A stretch of DNA of 64,000 nucleotides, from assembly GCA_030374765.1 (NCBI GenBank), contig JARGXX010000017.1:186001-250000 (forward strand), written 5' to 3'. The notes beneath the pieces were generated by a model that saw only the letters and a program-made list of their open reading frames with translations, made no database searches and had not been told where the DNA came from. A program made the translations under genes and the position numbers. Of the stretch, positions 1 through 9,192 are shown piece after piece. Every line of letters begins with the position of its first letter. Within the stretch, counting starts at the first letter, position 1. The stretch comes from Agarophyton chilense (lineage: Eukaryota > Rhodophyta > Florideophyceae > Gracilariales > Gracilariaceae).

Positions 1-840
1 GGCGAGCCCATCGGTGCGATTGATATGACGAAGAGCGTGCTCGCCGCGCTGCAGCACATCGACGCGGAAGGGGGCGGGTGGGTGCAAGGCGAGTTGAAAG
101 GAAGTGAGACGCGGCGGATACTCCATCTCTGTCATGCGATCATGCACGGCGGCGCGAAAGGCGGCGACCATGCGAGTAACGTGTTGTTGCGACGGGGCGT
201 CTGCATCGTGAGTCGCAAAGCACAATTGGTACCGACGCGACAACTCGATACGATGGACAGCAAAGATAGCGCACGCATGACAGACAGCAACGGCATTGGC
301 CGACCACGCGGTCTGGAAGTTGAGTCGCGGGCCGACGTGCACAAGATGCACATCGGGCATTGAGGACACGGGCGGTAGGGAGGAGGCGACAGTGAGATAT
401 TGCGGCTCAAAGGTCTGTGCCAGCAACCAGCGTAGCTGGGCGCGGTGGGCGGCGGTGAGAGCGGAAACAATTCCCACATTGTACACGAGCTCCTCGTGCA
501 CGACGACGGCGTGGCGCGCGGCGCCGAACGCTTGGGCAGCGATGCGTTGCGTGTGCGGCGACGGCGGGTGCACGCGGCGGTGCAGGTGCACGACGGCGGC
601 GCGCTCGGGCGACGGGGATGGCGTCGCGGACGGGGGCGACAACGGCGTCGGGCGTGGCGAAGACAAGGGCGATGACGATGAGGATGAGGACGACGGAGCG
701 CGACACGAAGGAGGGCGGCGGCGGTGGCGGTGGCGGTGGTGGTGGTGGCGGAGACGGCGCGGCAGCGCTGGCGACGGGACGAAGGCGACAGCGACGTCGT
801 CGGCATGGGGGCGACGACCATCGGTTCGAGCGCACGCCAT
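1..840 (-). CDS. PURL: Phosphoribosylformylglycinamidine (FGAM) synthase, N-terminal part (cut by window edge)
   Basis: Fourth step of de novo purine synthesis: glutamine- and ATP-dependent conversion of FGAR to FGAM (EC 6.3.5.3). The minus-strand frame is open from the ATG at 840 to the left edge, 280 codons with no stop. The first ~100 residues are low-complexity (His/Arg runs, then Ser/Pro), encoded by GGT/GGC-rich microsatellite DNA. From about residue 115 the family pattern appears: a Y-N-V segment, then VGPRLNFQTAWSANAV (residues ~167-182), the SRRYQL element, the HDRMTE element near residue 230, and the E-x-A-L...GLA segment at the edge. These are hallmarks of the large eukaryote/proteobacterium-type enzyme, of which only the N-terminal fifth is present. 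The ATG at 840 is the only one before the conserved part that keeps the frame; the disordered start could hold a targeting signal, but I cannot show it. The longer minus-strand frame at 132-1304 is a shadow. Confidence 0.9.
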   Translation of the reverse strand, partial: MACARTDGRRPHADDVAVAFVPSPALPRRLRHHHHRHRHRRRPPSCRAPSSSSSSSSPLSSPRPTPLSPPSATPSPSPERAAVVHLHRRVHPPSPHTQRIAAQAFGAARHAVVVHEELVYNVGIVSALTAAHRAQLRWLLAQTFEPQYLTVASSLPPVSSMPDVHLVHVGPRLNFQTAWSANAVAVCHACAIFAVHRIELSRRYQLCFATHDADAPSQQHVTRMVAAFRAAVHDRMTEMEYPPRLTSFQLALHPPAPFRVDVLQRGEHALRHINRTDGLA

Positions 841-1355
841 GACGCGCTTGTCGCGGGGGCGACGACGACGACGACGGTGAGTAGCAGGTTTGACGGTCGG
901 GGGGGCGAGCTGAAACGCAAGAGCGCATGGCGCGGCACCGGTGGTGGTTGGTGCGGCACCGATAGTGGAGCGGCACCGATAGTGGAGCGGCACCGATACG
1001 GAGTTTGGATGTGTTTGGATGTGCTTACAGCGACATACAGTTGTGTTTGACTGACTGAGAGCGAACGATCTTGAGATAGATATTGGGCGGAAATATCGGG
1101 GGGGGGGCGCAGATATTTTGCTAGAGCCATTTTGCGATGGCGCACATTTTTGTGTGGGTAAGGCGGCGGCGGGCGGTCGGCGGGCAGTTGTGTGCCACAC
1201 ACGTCGGGGGGGGGGCCGTGCGCGCGCGCGTGCGTGCGCCCGTTTGGTGGTGCTCGCTCGTCACTCGCTGCGGACGGCGACGACGCGATGCGCTTTTTCA
1301 CCACAGCGATGGGCGGCGCCGTCGGTTGTCATCTCAGCGCACAGTCTTCGTCGTC
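841..1355. promoter_or_regulatory. Divergent intergenic region between PURL and the ARID gene
   Basis: About 515 bp separate the two divergent start codons, so both promoters must lie here. It holds a G-homopolymer near 1098-1107, a second G-run near 1206-1214 and a direct repeat around 958-992 (the GGCACCGATA motif three times). I see no clear TATA box. The plus-strand frame is open through 1137-1355, but its translation looks like random Arg/Val-rich sequence, so I treat it as leader. Confidence 0.5.
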
Positions 1356-2765
1356 ATGCTGCCTTCTTCCGCGCTTCCGCCGTCGTCTTCGTCGTCCGCA
1401 GCCATGCCGTCGCTGCCGCTGCCGCTGCCGCTGCCGCTGCCGCTGCCGCCGTACGTGCCCTTTCTGCCGCCCATGCCGCAGCAGCCGCGGCCCCCATCGT
1501 CGCACCCCGCCCACTTCATGTTCCCGCCAGCCGCTTACGCTGCGGCCGCCGCAGCCGCCGCAGCCGCAGCCGCAGCCGCAGCCCACTCACCGTACATGTT
1601 GTCCATTCACGCGCCGCCGCCGCCACCGCCGCCACAATCATCGCAGTCGCAGTCGCAGTCGCACGCCGCCGCCCACATGCATCTTCTTGCATCTCAGTAC
1701 GTTCGCGCACACACGCCGCCGACCGTGGCTGTTGCGTCCCCACCGTCCGCTCACCATGGCACGTCGTCCATGGCCGTGTCATGTCCGTCGTCGCGCGCCC
1801 ATTTGTCACCGCCTTCGTCGTATTTGCCGCCGCGCGCGCTTGTGCAACGCGATGCGTTTTACGCCCGATTGCACGCCTTTCGACACTCCATTGGACAGCC
1901 GATTCAGCGTTTGCCCACGCTGGGCTTCAAGGAGCTTGACTTGTGGGTGCTGTACAACGAGGTCACAAAACGCAACGGCGTTGATGCCGTCATTGCTAAC
2001 AAGCAGTGGAAGGAGGTGGCCGAGGCGTTGCAACTGCCCAGTTCGTGCACCGACTCGGGCTTTCGACTGCGTCTGCACTACAAAAAGTATCTGCAACAGT
2101 TTGAACGCAAGTACTTCACGCCCATGTGCACCCCCGCTGCCCTCAACGTCGCCTCTAGGAAGCGCTCTGCGCCCCAAGCGTGCCCGCCGCCTTGTGCAAC
2201 TGCCACTGCCACTGCCACTGCCACTGCCACTGCCACCACCACCACCACCACCACCACCACCACCACTACCACCGCCACCACCGCTCGCGCCGCGCCCGCT
2301 GCGTCCACGCCGCCCACCTCCATCGGCTCGGCCGCGTCGGCCGCCACGCGCGTCGCCGACGACAACGACATTGACAACGACGACACCGTCTCCACACACA
2401 GCGCCAGTCCCTCCCGCAAACGTGCCGCCACCGCTGCCGCTGCCACAACTGCTTCCGACCCGCCCACTACGCCTGTTGCCAGCCGTGTTGTTGTCACCAA
2501 CGTTGCTACCGCCCCTCCCGTTGCTGCCGATGACGCGCGCGCGCCTGCGCGCAAGAAACGGCGCTCGGCCGGCACCGTGGACCTGTCCGTGTTGGGTCGC
2601 TCCTCGCTGCGTCGATATGCACGCGCGTTTGACGTGTGCGCGCTGCCGTCTGCACGCGGTGGTGGCCATCACGCGCATGCAACGCGCCATCGCCATCGCC
2701 GCCATCGCCGCCGCCGCCACGCGCGCGTCGCCAACCATCACCACCACCTCCGACGCGACGGCGAT

Positions 2766-2798
<33 letters not shown>

Positions 2799-3098
2799 CC
2801 CCACCACGAACGCCACCACGTCCACATGCGCAAGCTCAACAGCGGTGACCTGGACGGTGACGCCAACTCGAGCGCTGGCGCAGACACGGACACGGACACG
2901 GACACGGACGCAGAAGAAGAAGAGGAGGACGACGACGACACACACGCTCACGCTCACGCTCACGCTCACGCGCACACTCACGCGCGCAACGGGTGGCGGC
3001 TGGCCGACTGCGTGGCGCGCCACTTCTCGTGTACTCCGCTGCAGACCGACGAGACGGAAACGTTGCTGCGTTTCATTCGCGCCGTGCGCAAGCGATGA
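1356..3098 (+). CDS. ARID-domain protein with a split C-terminal SAP30-like Sin3-binding domain
   Basis: Probable nuclear chromatin factor, 580 aa from the ATG at 1356 (the upstream in-frame ATG at 1137 would add 73 implausible residues; a downstream one at 1404 is possible). Residues 1-160 are Pro/Ala/Leu-rich simple sequence. Residues ~165-253 form an ARID DNA-binding domain: F-x-x-L...R-x-P-T-L-G-F-K-E-L-D-L, W-x-L-Y-x-x-V, W-x-x-V-A-x-x-L, and L-x-x-x-Y-x-x-Y-L. After Thr/Ala-rich linkers, residues ~407-438 (V-D-L-S-x-L, S-L-R-R-Y-x-R-x-F) match the first half of the SAP30 Sin3-binding domain, and residues ~545-580 (W-x-L-A-D-x-V-x-R-H-F, then D-E-T-E-T-L-x-x-F-I-x-A-V) match its second half. 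About 105 His/Asp/Thr-rich residues lie between. SAP30 domains tether proteins to the Sin3/HDAC corepressor, so a DNA-binding HDAC-recruiting subunit is the natural inference. The insert stays in frame, but an unrecognised intron is not excluded. Confidence 0.75.
1410..1449 (+). repeat. Hexamer microsatellite (CGCTGC)n in coding sequence
   Basis: Tandem CGCTGC units encode a Leu-Pro run near the N-terminus of the ARID protein. The same hexamer family recurs upstream of the bZIP gene at 39340-39391, outside any likely coding sequence. Confidence 0.85.
2199..2282 (+). repeat. Compound microsatellite (ACTGCC)n-(ACC)n
   Basis: ACTGCC units run into ACC units and encode an Ala-Thr stretch then poly-Thr in the linker after the ARID domain. 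Such slippage-prone tracts open every reading frame and explain several spurious His-, Gly- and Val-rich frames here. Confidence 0.85.
2758..2987 (+). repeat. Microsatellite cluster inside the SAP30-domain insert
   Basis: GAC/GAT repeats (2758-2798, poly-Asp), GGACAC repeats (2885-2911, Thr-Asp) and CACGCT repeats (2938-2987, Ala-His) make up most of the segment separating the two halves of the SAP30-like domain. All are in frame with the host protein. Confidence 0.8.
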
Positions 3099-3123
3099 TT
3101 TCTGTGGTGTGAAGCTTCACGAC

Positions 3124-3160
3124 AAAGAAAAAAAAAAAAAAAAAAAGAAAAAAAAGTCGT
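3124..3160 (+). repeat. Poly-A tract downstream of the ARID gene
   Basis: A genomic A-run broken by two Gs lies about 25 bp after the ARID stop codon. It may sit in the 3' UTR. It is not preceded by a canonical AATAAA, and I see no sign of retroposition such as a target-site duplication. Confidence 0.6.
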
Positions 3161-3284
3161 AGAAACGCCGCTTTTCTCGTTTCTCTCCGCGTGCTCACTG
3201 CCCATGTGCTCATATATATATATCTCTCTCTCTCGCCACGCATCCCCCCCCCCCCCTCCCCGTCCGATGTCTCCCACTTTTTCG

Positions 3285-3345
3285 TTCATCTCCGTCTCCG
3301 TCTCCGTCTCCGTCTCCGTCTCCGTCTCCGTCTCCGTCTCCATCT
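3285..3345 (+). repeat. (TCCGTC)n pyrimidine microsatellite upstream of SERB
   Basis: About nine CGTCTC units lie 40-100 bp before the phosphatase ATG, preceded by a C-run at 3244-3257 and a TA/TC stretch at 3214-3232. This is leader or core-promoter sequence; the open plus frame through it (from 3191) gives only Leu-Arg repeats and is not taken as coding. Confidence 0.75.
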
Positions 3346-3385
3346 CCACTCGTCATCGTCCCCTCTCCGCCTCACCCAAGTCGTC

Positions 3386-4534
3386 ATGCCTGTCTCCGCC
3401 TTCGCCCCAGCCCTCCCGCTGCGCAGCTTCCACCCCGCCGCCCGCACTCTGCACCGTCGTGCTCCTCCGTTAGCACCACCACCATCGGCTGCCCCGCACG
3501 TGCGCGCCTCCATCGCCGTCCCCTCGCCCAACTTTGCACCCGATCCAGCCTGGTCACCCGCGCCGTTTGCGCCGCTGCCGTCCGTCCCATCCACACCCGC
3601 GTCGTACCGCGTCACCGTCGTCTCCCCACAGCCTCGCCTCCAATCTCATCTGCTCACGTCGCACGTCACCCAACTCGTGTTGCGCAGCGGCGCGGACGTC
3701 TGTCAGTGGCGCCAGCTCTCACATGTCGCCATCGACGCCAAAGTTCACTTCCCATCCGCTCTGGACATTGACGCCTTACGTGCCACGCTCTTCCGTCTGG
3801 GACGCACTGTGGGCGCCGATGTCGTCGTCCAACCGGAGCATGTTGCTGCCGCACACAAGCGTCTTGCCGTTTTTGATCTCGACTCTACGCTCATTGCGCA
3901 GGAGACCATTGACGAGTTGGCCGCTGAGATTGGCGTGCAGCCGCGCGTCAAACAAATCACAGAGCGTGCCATGAATGGCGAGATTGCCTTTCGTGATGCG
4001 CTTGCGCAGCGTGTCGCTTTGTTGCAGGGTTTGTCCACTGCTCGTTTGGACGCTGTCAAACAGCGTGTGCGTTTCACACCGGGCGCTTTTCGACTGGTCA
4101 AGGCGTTGCGTCGCATGGGTTGTACCACCGCTGTCATCTCGGGCGGCTTCCACTTTCTGGCTGATCATGTGCGCGATTGTCTGGGCCTTGACTTTTCGTT
4201 TGCAAACCGTCTGGAAGTGGACGCTGGCGATTGTCTCACAGGCCGCACCGTCGGCGACATTGTGGACGCTGAGTTCAAACAAAACACGTTGCAAATGCTT
4301 GCCCACCGCTTCCAGCTTCGCAGCGAACAGGTGCTGGCCGTGGGTGACGGTTCCAACGATCTGCTCATGATGCAGAGCGCTGGTTTGGGTGTCGCCTTTA
4401 ACGCCAAGCCATCCGTGCAGCACCGCGCTAAAGTGCGCGTTAACCAACGCTCTCTCACCAATGTGTTGTACCTTTTGGGGCTGTCGGAGGAGCGTATTAG
4501 CGCGCTTGTTGACGATGATGAGTCGCCGCGCTGA
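3386..4534 (+). CDS. SERB: Phosphoserine phosphatase, probably plastid-targeted, with N-terminal ACT-like domain
   Basis: Last step of the phosphorylated serine pathway: phosphoserine to serine plus phosphate (EC 3.1.3.3). The ATG at 3386 gives 382 aa. Residues 1-70 are rich in Ala, Pro, Arg and Ser with almost no acidic residues and contain a V-R-A-S motif, as in plastid transit peptides. Residues ~74-150 resemble the ACT-like domain of bacterial SerB. The HAD core follows: motif I D164-L-D166-S-T, motif II S252-G-G, motif III K298, motif IV G-D321-G-S-N-D325, all intact. The E-x-I-D-E-L-A element after motif I is typical of phosphoserine phosphatases. Land-plant enzymes normally lack the ACT part, so this is closer to the bacterial architecture. 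No intron is needed. Its stop is about 277 bp from the stop of a possible small minus-strand gene. Confidence 0.9.
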   Translation: MPVSAFAPALPLRSFHPAARTLHRRAPPLAPPPSAAPHVRASIAVPSPNFAPDPAWSPAPFAPLPSVPSTPASYRVTVVSPQPRLQSHLLTSHVTQLVLRSGADVCQWRQLSHVAIDAKVHFPSALDIDALRATLFRLGRTVGADVVVQPEHVAAAHKRLAVFDLDSTLIAQETIDELAAEIGVQPRVKQITERAMNGEIAFRDALAQRVALLQGLSTARLDAVKQRVRFTPGAFRLVKALRRMGCTTAVISGGFHFLADHVRDCLGLDFSFANRLEVDAGDCLTGRTVGDIVDAEFKQNTLQMLAHRFQLRSEQVLAVGDGSNDLLMMQSAGLGVAFNAKPSVQHRAKVRVNQRSLTNVLYLLGLSEERISALVDDDESPR

Positions 4535-4810
4535 TGAGCTACTTTATTCTGCTTACTGTCGATGGTTCTACGCCTGGGATACATCGCGTGTGCAACCACT
4601 GCCCACCGCCCCCATGTTTCTACAACGCACTTGTGTTCTTCGCGGCACTACCGTTTTGGGTTTGGTTTCTTTTTGTTTGAGTTTGCGCCGATGCCTCTGC
4701 GAACGCTTTTGGTTGTGTTTGTTTTGGTTTTCATTCGGAGGTTCAAGCACAGCTCTGCGCGTCTCATCGATCGTAGTTTTCAGTTTTTCTTTTCTTTTCT
4801 TTTCTCCCTC

Positions 4811-4954
4811 TTAACCGTTCTGTAGCTTATATCTAGACATAGTTGCAAGTGCTCTAGCTGACCAGTGAAACCCGTGACGTGAGACAAATACAGCGGACGC
4901 GTAAACAAACACACACGCAACTGCTGTCGATGCACCAACACAACTCGCTGCCAT
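4811..4954 (-). CDS. Possible small one-pass membrane protein
   Basis: A 47-codon frame from an ATG in good context (AATCATGG). Residues ~5-26 are Ala/Val/Cys-rich and hydrophobic, like a membrane anchor, followed by an aromatic and basic tail ending near an S-R-Y-K-L motif. The frame stays open upstream to 5050, so an N-terminal extension or upstream exon is possible. It is convergent with the phosphatase gene and is the last thing before the repeat-rich DNA. I do not recognise the family, and a chance frame is possible. Confidence 0.25.
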   Translation of the reverse strand: MAASCVGASTAVACVFVYASAVFVSRHGFHWSARALATMSRYKLQNG

Positions 4955-5397
4955 GATTACTTGTCGTCGTCTCTGTTGCTCAGTTGCTCCCCATTTCTCC
5001 GCCGTCTTCTTCGTGTCCGATCTCGCACTCAGCCGTGTCTCGCGTGTCACTAATCGTGGATCAGCACTTTATTCGACGTAATCTCGTCACAAATTGGGTG
5101 AGATATTATCTCCAAATCCCGTCGAACCCCGATTTCGACGAGCACCATGTGACGCGTGTAAGACGCACGCGTACAACGCGTGCCGCATCAGGTACAGTAG
5201 TGCCAGCAACGCGCATCCACAAATACACCACGCAACGCAAACCGGTTCTGCGTCGAGTTAGGGGCGCAGTTAGAGGCAGGCTGACCGTAAGATCTCCACC
5301 GGTCTCTCCAATGCATTACTTCAAATAAAAACCAGGAACTTGAATTGGAACTCCTTCAAAAATGTTTCAAATCAGTGATTTTTGGAGAGCTCTCCAA
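4955..5397. other. Intergenic, edge of gene island 1
   Basis: No convincing gene. Plus-strand frames here (4984-5328) are Arg/Thr-rich and carry no family signal. GC content falls and the sequence becomes repeat-like to the right. Confidence 0.5.
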
Positions 5398-5529
5398 CGG
5401 GGAAACCAACTGTATTTGCCGCCACAATGCCTCCTTCCCGCCACAACTGCAGCGGAACCCCAGCGGGGAAACCAACGGTACTAGCCGCTAACCCACATTT
5501 TTCCCGCCACAATTGCAGCAAAATACCAA
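5398..5529. repeat. Two-copy 66-bp tandem duplication
   Basis: Two diverged units (5398-5463 and 5464-5529) each begin CGGGGAAACCAAC and each contain C-C-GCCACAA-TGCAGC. The period is exactly 66 bp by the position of the first motif. The function is unknown; it may be a subterminal repeat of a transposon. Confidence 0.6.
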
Positions 5530-5687
5530 ATACATACAGACGTCTTATCAATATACAAACAAGCCACCCATCCTTATATCACAAGCAACCCATCCCTCCA
5601 TATCTTCGCTCTCGCGACTTATCCCCACACTAAAGAGAGAATTCCTCAATCCGATATTTTGATACTATTTTCTCATCACACACCCAA

Positions 5688-5900
5688 ATGGGTTCTGGAA
5701 ACGGATGGTCAGTTTTCGAAACTGTAGCCGCCTGTAAAGCATTCCTCGCCACATCAAAAGATCTCAAACAAGGAACGAGCAAGAAAACGAACCACTTGAC
5801 GGAAAAAGTAGTACAAAGCTTTGAGATTTTGATACAAGAAAGAAAACAAGCTGACTTCTCTTTCAAATCCACACCACACACGGGTACGGCCGTACTTTAG
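5688..5900 (+). pseudogene. Myb/trihelix-like fragment, possible PIF/Harbinger accessory protein
   Basis: A 70-codon frame from ATG 5688 with a Trp-x9-C-x-A-F-x-x-x-S-x-D...G-T-S-x-K...F pattern. This resembles the Myb/SANT-like trihelix domain that accompanies Harbinger transposases (Trp near the start, an aliphatic C-x-A-W/F helix, S-x-D, then G-T-x-x-K). Only about 50 residues of domain are present, after which the frame ends, so it is a fragment. It lies on the same strand as the Harbinger transposase at 9.5-10.4 kb, but copia and gypsy remnants intervene. The assignment rests on pattern alone. Confidence 0.35.
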
Positions 5901-6480
5901 CGCTACAAGAAAGGACGCCTCGGTTTTATACTGTTTGAGGGTATCATGTTCAGCATGAAATCAAAGAAACCTACCTGATCTCCATGCGATGAAGACTTTG
6001 TTCGCACTGCTACTGCTGTGTAAAATAAAGAAGCGAGTATCAGCAACATTTATTCTTTCTTTTAAGACAAGGATCTGTATGTGGACAAAATTTTTGAGTT
6101 CATAGAAGCACTCATGTTTTTTCGTAATACTTTGCAGTAGACGCTTGCTATATTTAGCAAAGACAAAGCAAACGATGCTGTTCTGGAAAAGATTGCTTCT
6201 CACCAGAGCAATTTGGCATCGGTGGTGTGCGCGGAGATTGTGGGAAACGTATAAGTCGGGATTAAAGATGAGGTGCCTCCCAGATCGGACCAGAAATATG
6301 CTTCTGTTGGTAGCACGCGTGCGTTGGCTTCGAGTGTTGCGTTGTGGTATAGTTCTGTCGTTATTTTGTCGTTGTCGCGGATTGTTTGTCGGCGTTGTCG
6401 ACGGGTGGATCGTGGGTCTTGGTTATTCGTGGTGAAAGGGGTATTTGGAGAAGAAAGGTGGGTTCAAACGTATTTTGTTT
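5901..6480. other. Decayed sequence, including copia leader remnant (minus strand)
   Basis: No gene. The part next to 6481 lies internal to the copia primer site on the minus strand, so it should be copia leader. The left limit of that leader, which is the expected inversion junction, cannot be seen. Confidence 0.4.
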
Positions 6481-6497
6481 GCGTGAGGCCCATAACC
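6481..6497 (-). promoter_or_regulatory. Copia primer-binding site, half-tRNA-iMet type
   Basis: On the minus strand this reads GGTTATGGGCCTCACGC directly after the LTR end. Its complement carries GGCCCATAACC, the anticodon-arm sequence of initiator tRNA-Met, not the tRNA 3' end. Drosophila copia and yeast Ty5 are known to prime from a cleaved iMet tRNA in this way. The same site recurs at 32569-32585. Confidence 0.75.
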
Positions 6498-6583
6498 TGT
6501 CAGAGGAAGACTCCAGCTGACCTTTATTTCGTTCATCTCGTCGACGTGCTTTTATGTCCGCTGTTCTAATGTAATGTTTGACA
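6498..6583 (-). repeat. Copia LTR, 86 bp (5' LTR of the split copia element)
   Basis: Minus-strand LTR bounded by TG...CA, with its primer site at 6481-6497. Nearly identical to the inverted copy at 15604-15689. It is followed at 6584-6588 by CAGAG, the target-site copy that matches CTCTG at 15690-15694. At 86 bp it is unusually short for a copia LTR. Confidence 0.85.
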
Positions 6584-7617
6584 CAGAGAGAGGATATTCT
6601 GCGATATTTTCAAGATGACATTGGACACTAGGATGTGAGAGCTACAAGAAAGTTCATCACCAAAAGGTCTTGGTGGCATAATATGTATGGGAAGGTCGGT
6701 GAATACGTGAAAATTTGTGATGCTTGTCAGAGAATGGTTTCACTTTCCCGGTACTACAGAAATCTTCGCACACCAGTCTCTTCTCTCTTTGACATATTTT
6801 CAATTGACTATGCAGGGCAATTTCAGAGGAGTAAGGCTGGCAATCGATTGCTCTTGGCCTGTGTTGAGCATCTCATGGGTTCGCCGATTTCTGCACCAAC
6901 AAAGAACTCATCGTCAAAAACTGTGTTGAATTTCGTGAAGAAGGGAATCATCTTTTCTTTTGACCTTCTTCGTATCAAAGTGTGGGACAATGCAACCTGC
7001 TTCACATCGCGGTCACTCAAATCGTTCATAGAATATAAAGGAATCATAATGAGAACGGTTCTAGCTTACGCACCAATGTCTAATGGTAGGGCAGAAAGAA
7101 TGGTTTGTACACTTAAAAGAGCACTTTGAAAAATGGTTTTGGCCAATGGTTCAACTTGGGATGACGAATTGTCATCAGTTCTCTATGGGTACCGACGTCG
7201 ACACCTTGAATGTGACACCTCGCCTTTTGAGTTACTTTACGGAGTGAAACCCCATATGTTATCGCAAAACTCTGAATAACGTGGCGCCTTGGTAACTCAT
7301 CCGAGACGTTTAGAACTTTAGAAATATTGGCAGTATGTAACCCCCGGGCGGGACGCACAGAGATACGAGTCACTAAGGGTATTTCGGTAAAGATAAGAAG
7401 ATTTCATATTGGAGACCTGGTTCTGGTGGCAAAATGCAAATCAATGAATACAACAATCAAATGGCTAGCTTTTTCCTTGAATTTCTTTGGACCCTTCCGT
7501 GTTGTTCGAGCAGATCACCCCCGGTGTACTCTGTCATCACAACACAACCGATACACTCGTCAAGGGATACATGCACGTCGTTTAAAGCTCTATACATCAG
7601 AACATCTGGATGCTTAG
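6584..7617 (+). pseudogene. Ty3/gypsy integrase, second half of a split element
   Basis: Starts at the target-site copy CAGAG. Order: H-H-C-C zinc finger (G-H near 6623-6628, C-D-A-C-Q near 6718-6732), rve core with D in the S-I-D-Y-A-G element and D in the W-D-N-A element, then N-G-R-A-E with catalytic Glu near 7097, and a C-terminal G-D-L-V-L-V...G-P-F-R-V-V element (7405-7510) ending in a H-A-R-R-L-K-L-Y tail. Defects: in-frame stops at 6629, 7127 and about 7277, and a frame change before 7327. The upstream reading frame continues in the minus-strand RNase H piece at 15690-16555; dropping the copia insertion and one CAGAG restores the frame. No chromodomain follows, unlike the elements further right. 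Confidence 0.85.
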
Positions 7618-9192
7618 GACTTAAGGTTGCTGCAGCGTAGCAACCGTTAGGTATGCCGCCATGTGGATCCTGTAATGCGTACAGTGTTCCAGCATTGCTG
7701 GAACACACGTGTATGGAGAGCCAGCAGAGTCTGCACTTTCTATTTCATCGCTCGCGTCGAAAGCCATAATGACGCATTCTGGAAAACAATGTAGTTGATA
7801 TATTTTTATTGGTTAATGTGCTGCTTTAAATGGTACTGACAGCGATTAGAGTAGCCTGGAAGCACATGGTAGTAACAATAGATTAGTATTGCCTTTTAAC
7901 TGAGGTCTCCAAGTTCTCTTTCGAACGACTTCAACCAACAATTGACCCTCTTAAACATCATTTTCTTTTGGCTTCGATCCCTTTAACTTTATCAAAAAGT
8001 GAGGCGTCTACCGCTTGGGGTCCGGTAAAACGACCGCCGCTAGAAGAGCAACCCCATACATTATAAAAATTTCTGAGGCGTTTTCCGCAGTACAGGGGAC
8101 CAGTGAGGCGTCAGCTACTGGACATAGCACCCACTTTCAGCCAACTGTACCGGTTGGAGCGCCTTCGGCGTGAACGGGATACGGTCTGTGTGTAGCAACG
8201 GTACTGGGTCTGTCTAAAAAGCCCCCACAGAGTGAGAAGCCTATGAAAATCGTAAAAGCTTGATGGATATCTGGGATCTAGTACTGAATGGGGAGTTGTT
8301 GCAAGTGGTGCCACGTAATCTATCCTGCAAAAACCAGCTTCAGGTATAGAGCGAAAGCATATCTTTTTCTTATTAAATCTTCTCGGGAAGCCTTGTAAGG
8401 ATTATAAAAGCCCGCTCACCGTTAAAGTAGAAGATGGAAGGCTGAAGAAAGCGTTACACATTCGGTGTGTCTGAACGAAAGGCAGGGTGTCTTACTCCTA
8501 GTGACTTTTGACATAAGTCTATGGTTACAATATTTTTAAAAGCTCAAGAAGGAAAAGTTTATATCGGAACACTTTTATCTCATTTTATCTATCTGGGCCA
8601 TTCAGAAACTGAAAAGGCTTATTTTCGCCGAAGTCAACTTCAAGTCTGGTCCACAGCGTCATAATCAAAGATGGCGCCCTCAATATGACATGTTAAACAG
8701 CGGCGCCGTTCTGAACGCTGGATAAAGACACGGCGAATGTTCTTCGCGCACAAAATATTCAGGAATTCTAAAGAAAATGAAAAAGTGAACTTGGATTGTG
8801 CATTCTTTTTCACTCTATCGACTAACATTTATAAAGTAAAATATTACAGAGTTGGGTTTTTTGCAAGATGTAGCAGACCATGGCATCATATGCAAATATA
8901 ACATATGTGAGTACTTTGAATCTATTTAACAAGAATAATGATAGTCTATTAGTCACTTTAAAATATTTAATGACAGAGAGATGTAAAAATAGCACCGTAT
9001 TAGGCTGTTGTTTTAACTTAAAAAAGAGTGTAGTTAAAGAAACACACTGGAAGATTTTGAAAAAAACCCAAGCAGTTTTTGTAGGTAGTAATAAAAACGT
9101 TAAAAAAGCAAAAAAGCAATGTAAAATACCAAAAAGTTTTTGCAAAATGATTTGGTTCTTGCAGGAAAACTAGGAAAAGAACCGCTATTATT
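7618..9192. other. AT-rich gene-free region
   Basis: No supported gene, terminal repeat or RNA. The frames at 8640-9173 on both strands are Phe/Leu- or Lys-rich readings of AT-rich DNA. The left part may be the gypsy 3' end, the right part the Harbinger left end; I could not find terminal inverted repeats. Confidence 0.5.

Noticed and set aside
132-1304. Long minus-strand frame (390 codons)
   Set aside because: It overlaps the FGAM synthase reading in another frame, has no domain and is Arg/Thr/Pro-rich simple sequence; the conserved purine-enzyme motifs are only in the frame starting at 840.
1137-1355. In-frame N-terminal extension of the ARID protein
   Set aside because: Arg/Val/Cys-rich translation of GC-rich leader, with a better start at 1356 followed by the compositionally consistent Pro/Ala region.
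1806-3023. 405-codon minus-strand frame opposite the ARID gene
   Set aside because: Val-Arg and Gly-Ser repeats mirror the microsatellites; no domain. It is a shadow of the plus-strand gene.
3127-3156. Processed pseudogene signature from the poly-A tract
   Set aside because: The gene before it has normal flanks and no target duplication was seen; the tract is better taken as a simple repeat.
8640-9173. Frames on both strands in AT-rich DNA
   Set aside because: Phe/Leu-rich on one strand and Lys/Asn-rich on the other, as random AT-rich DNA gives; no domain.
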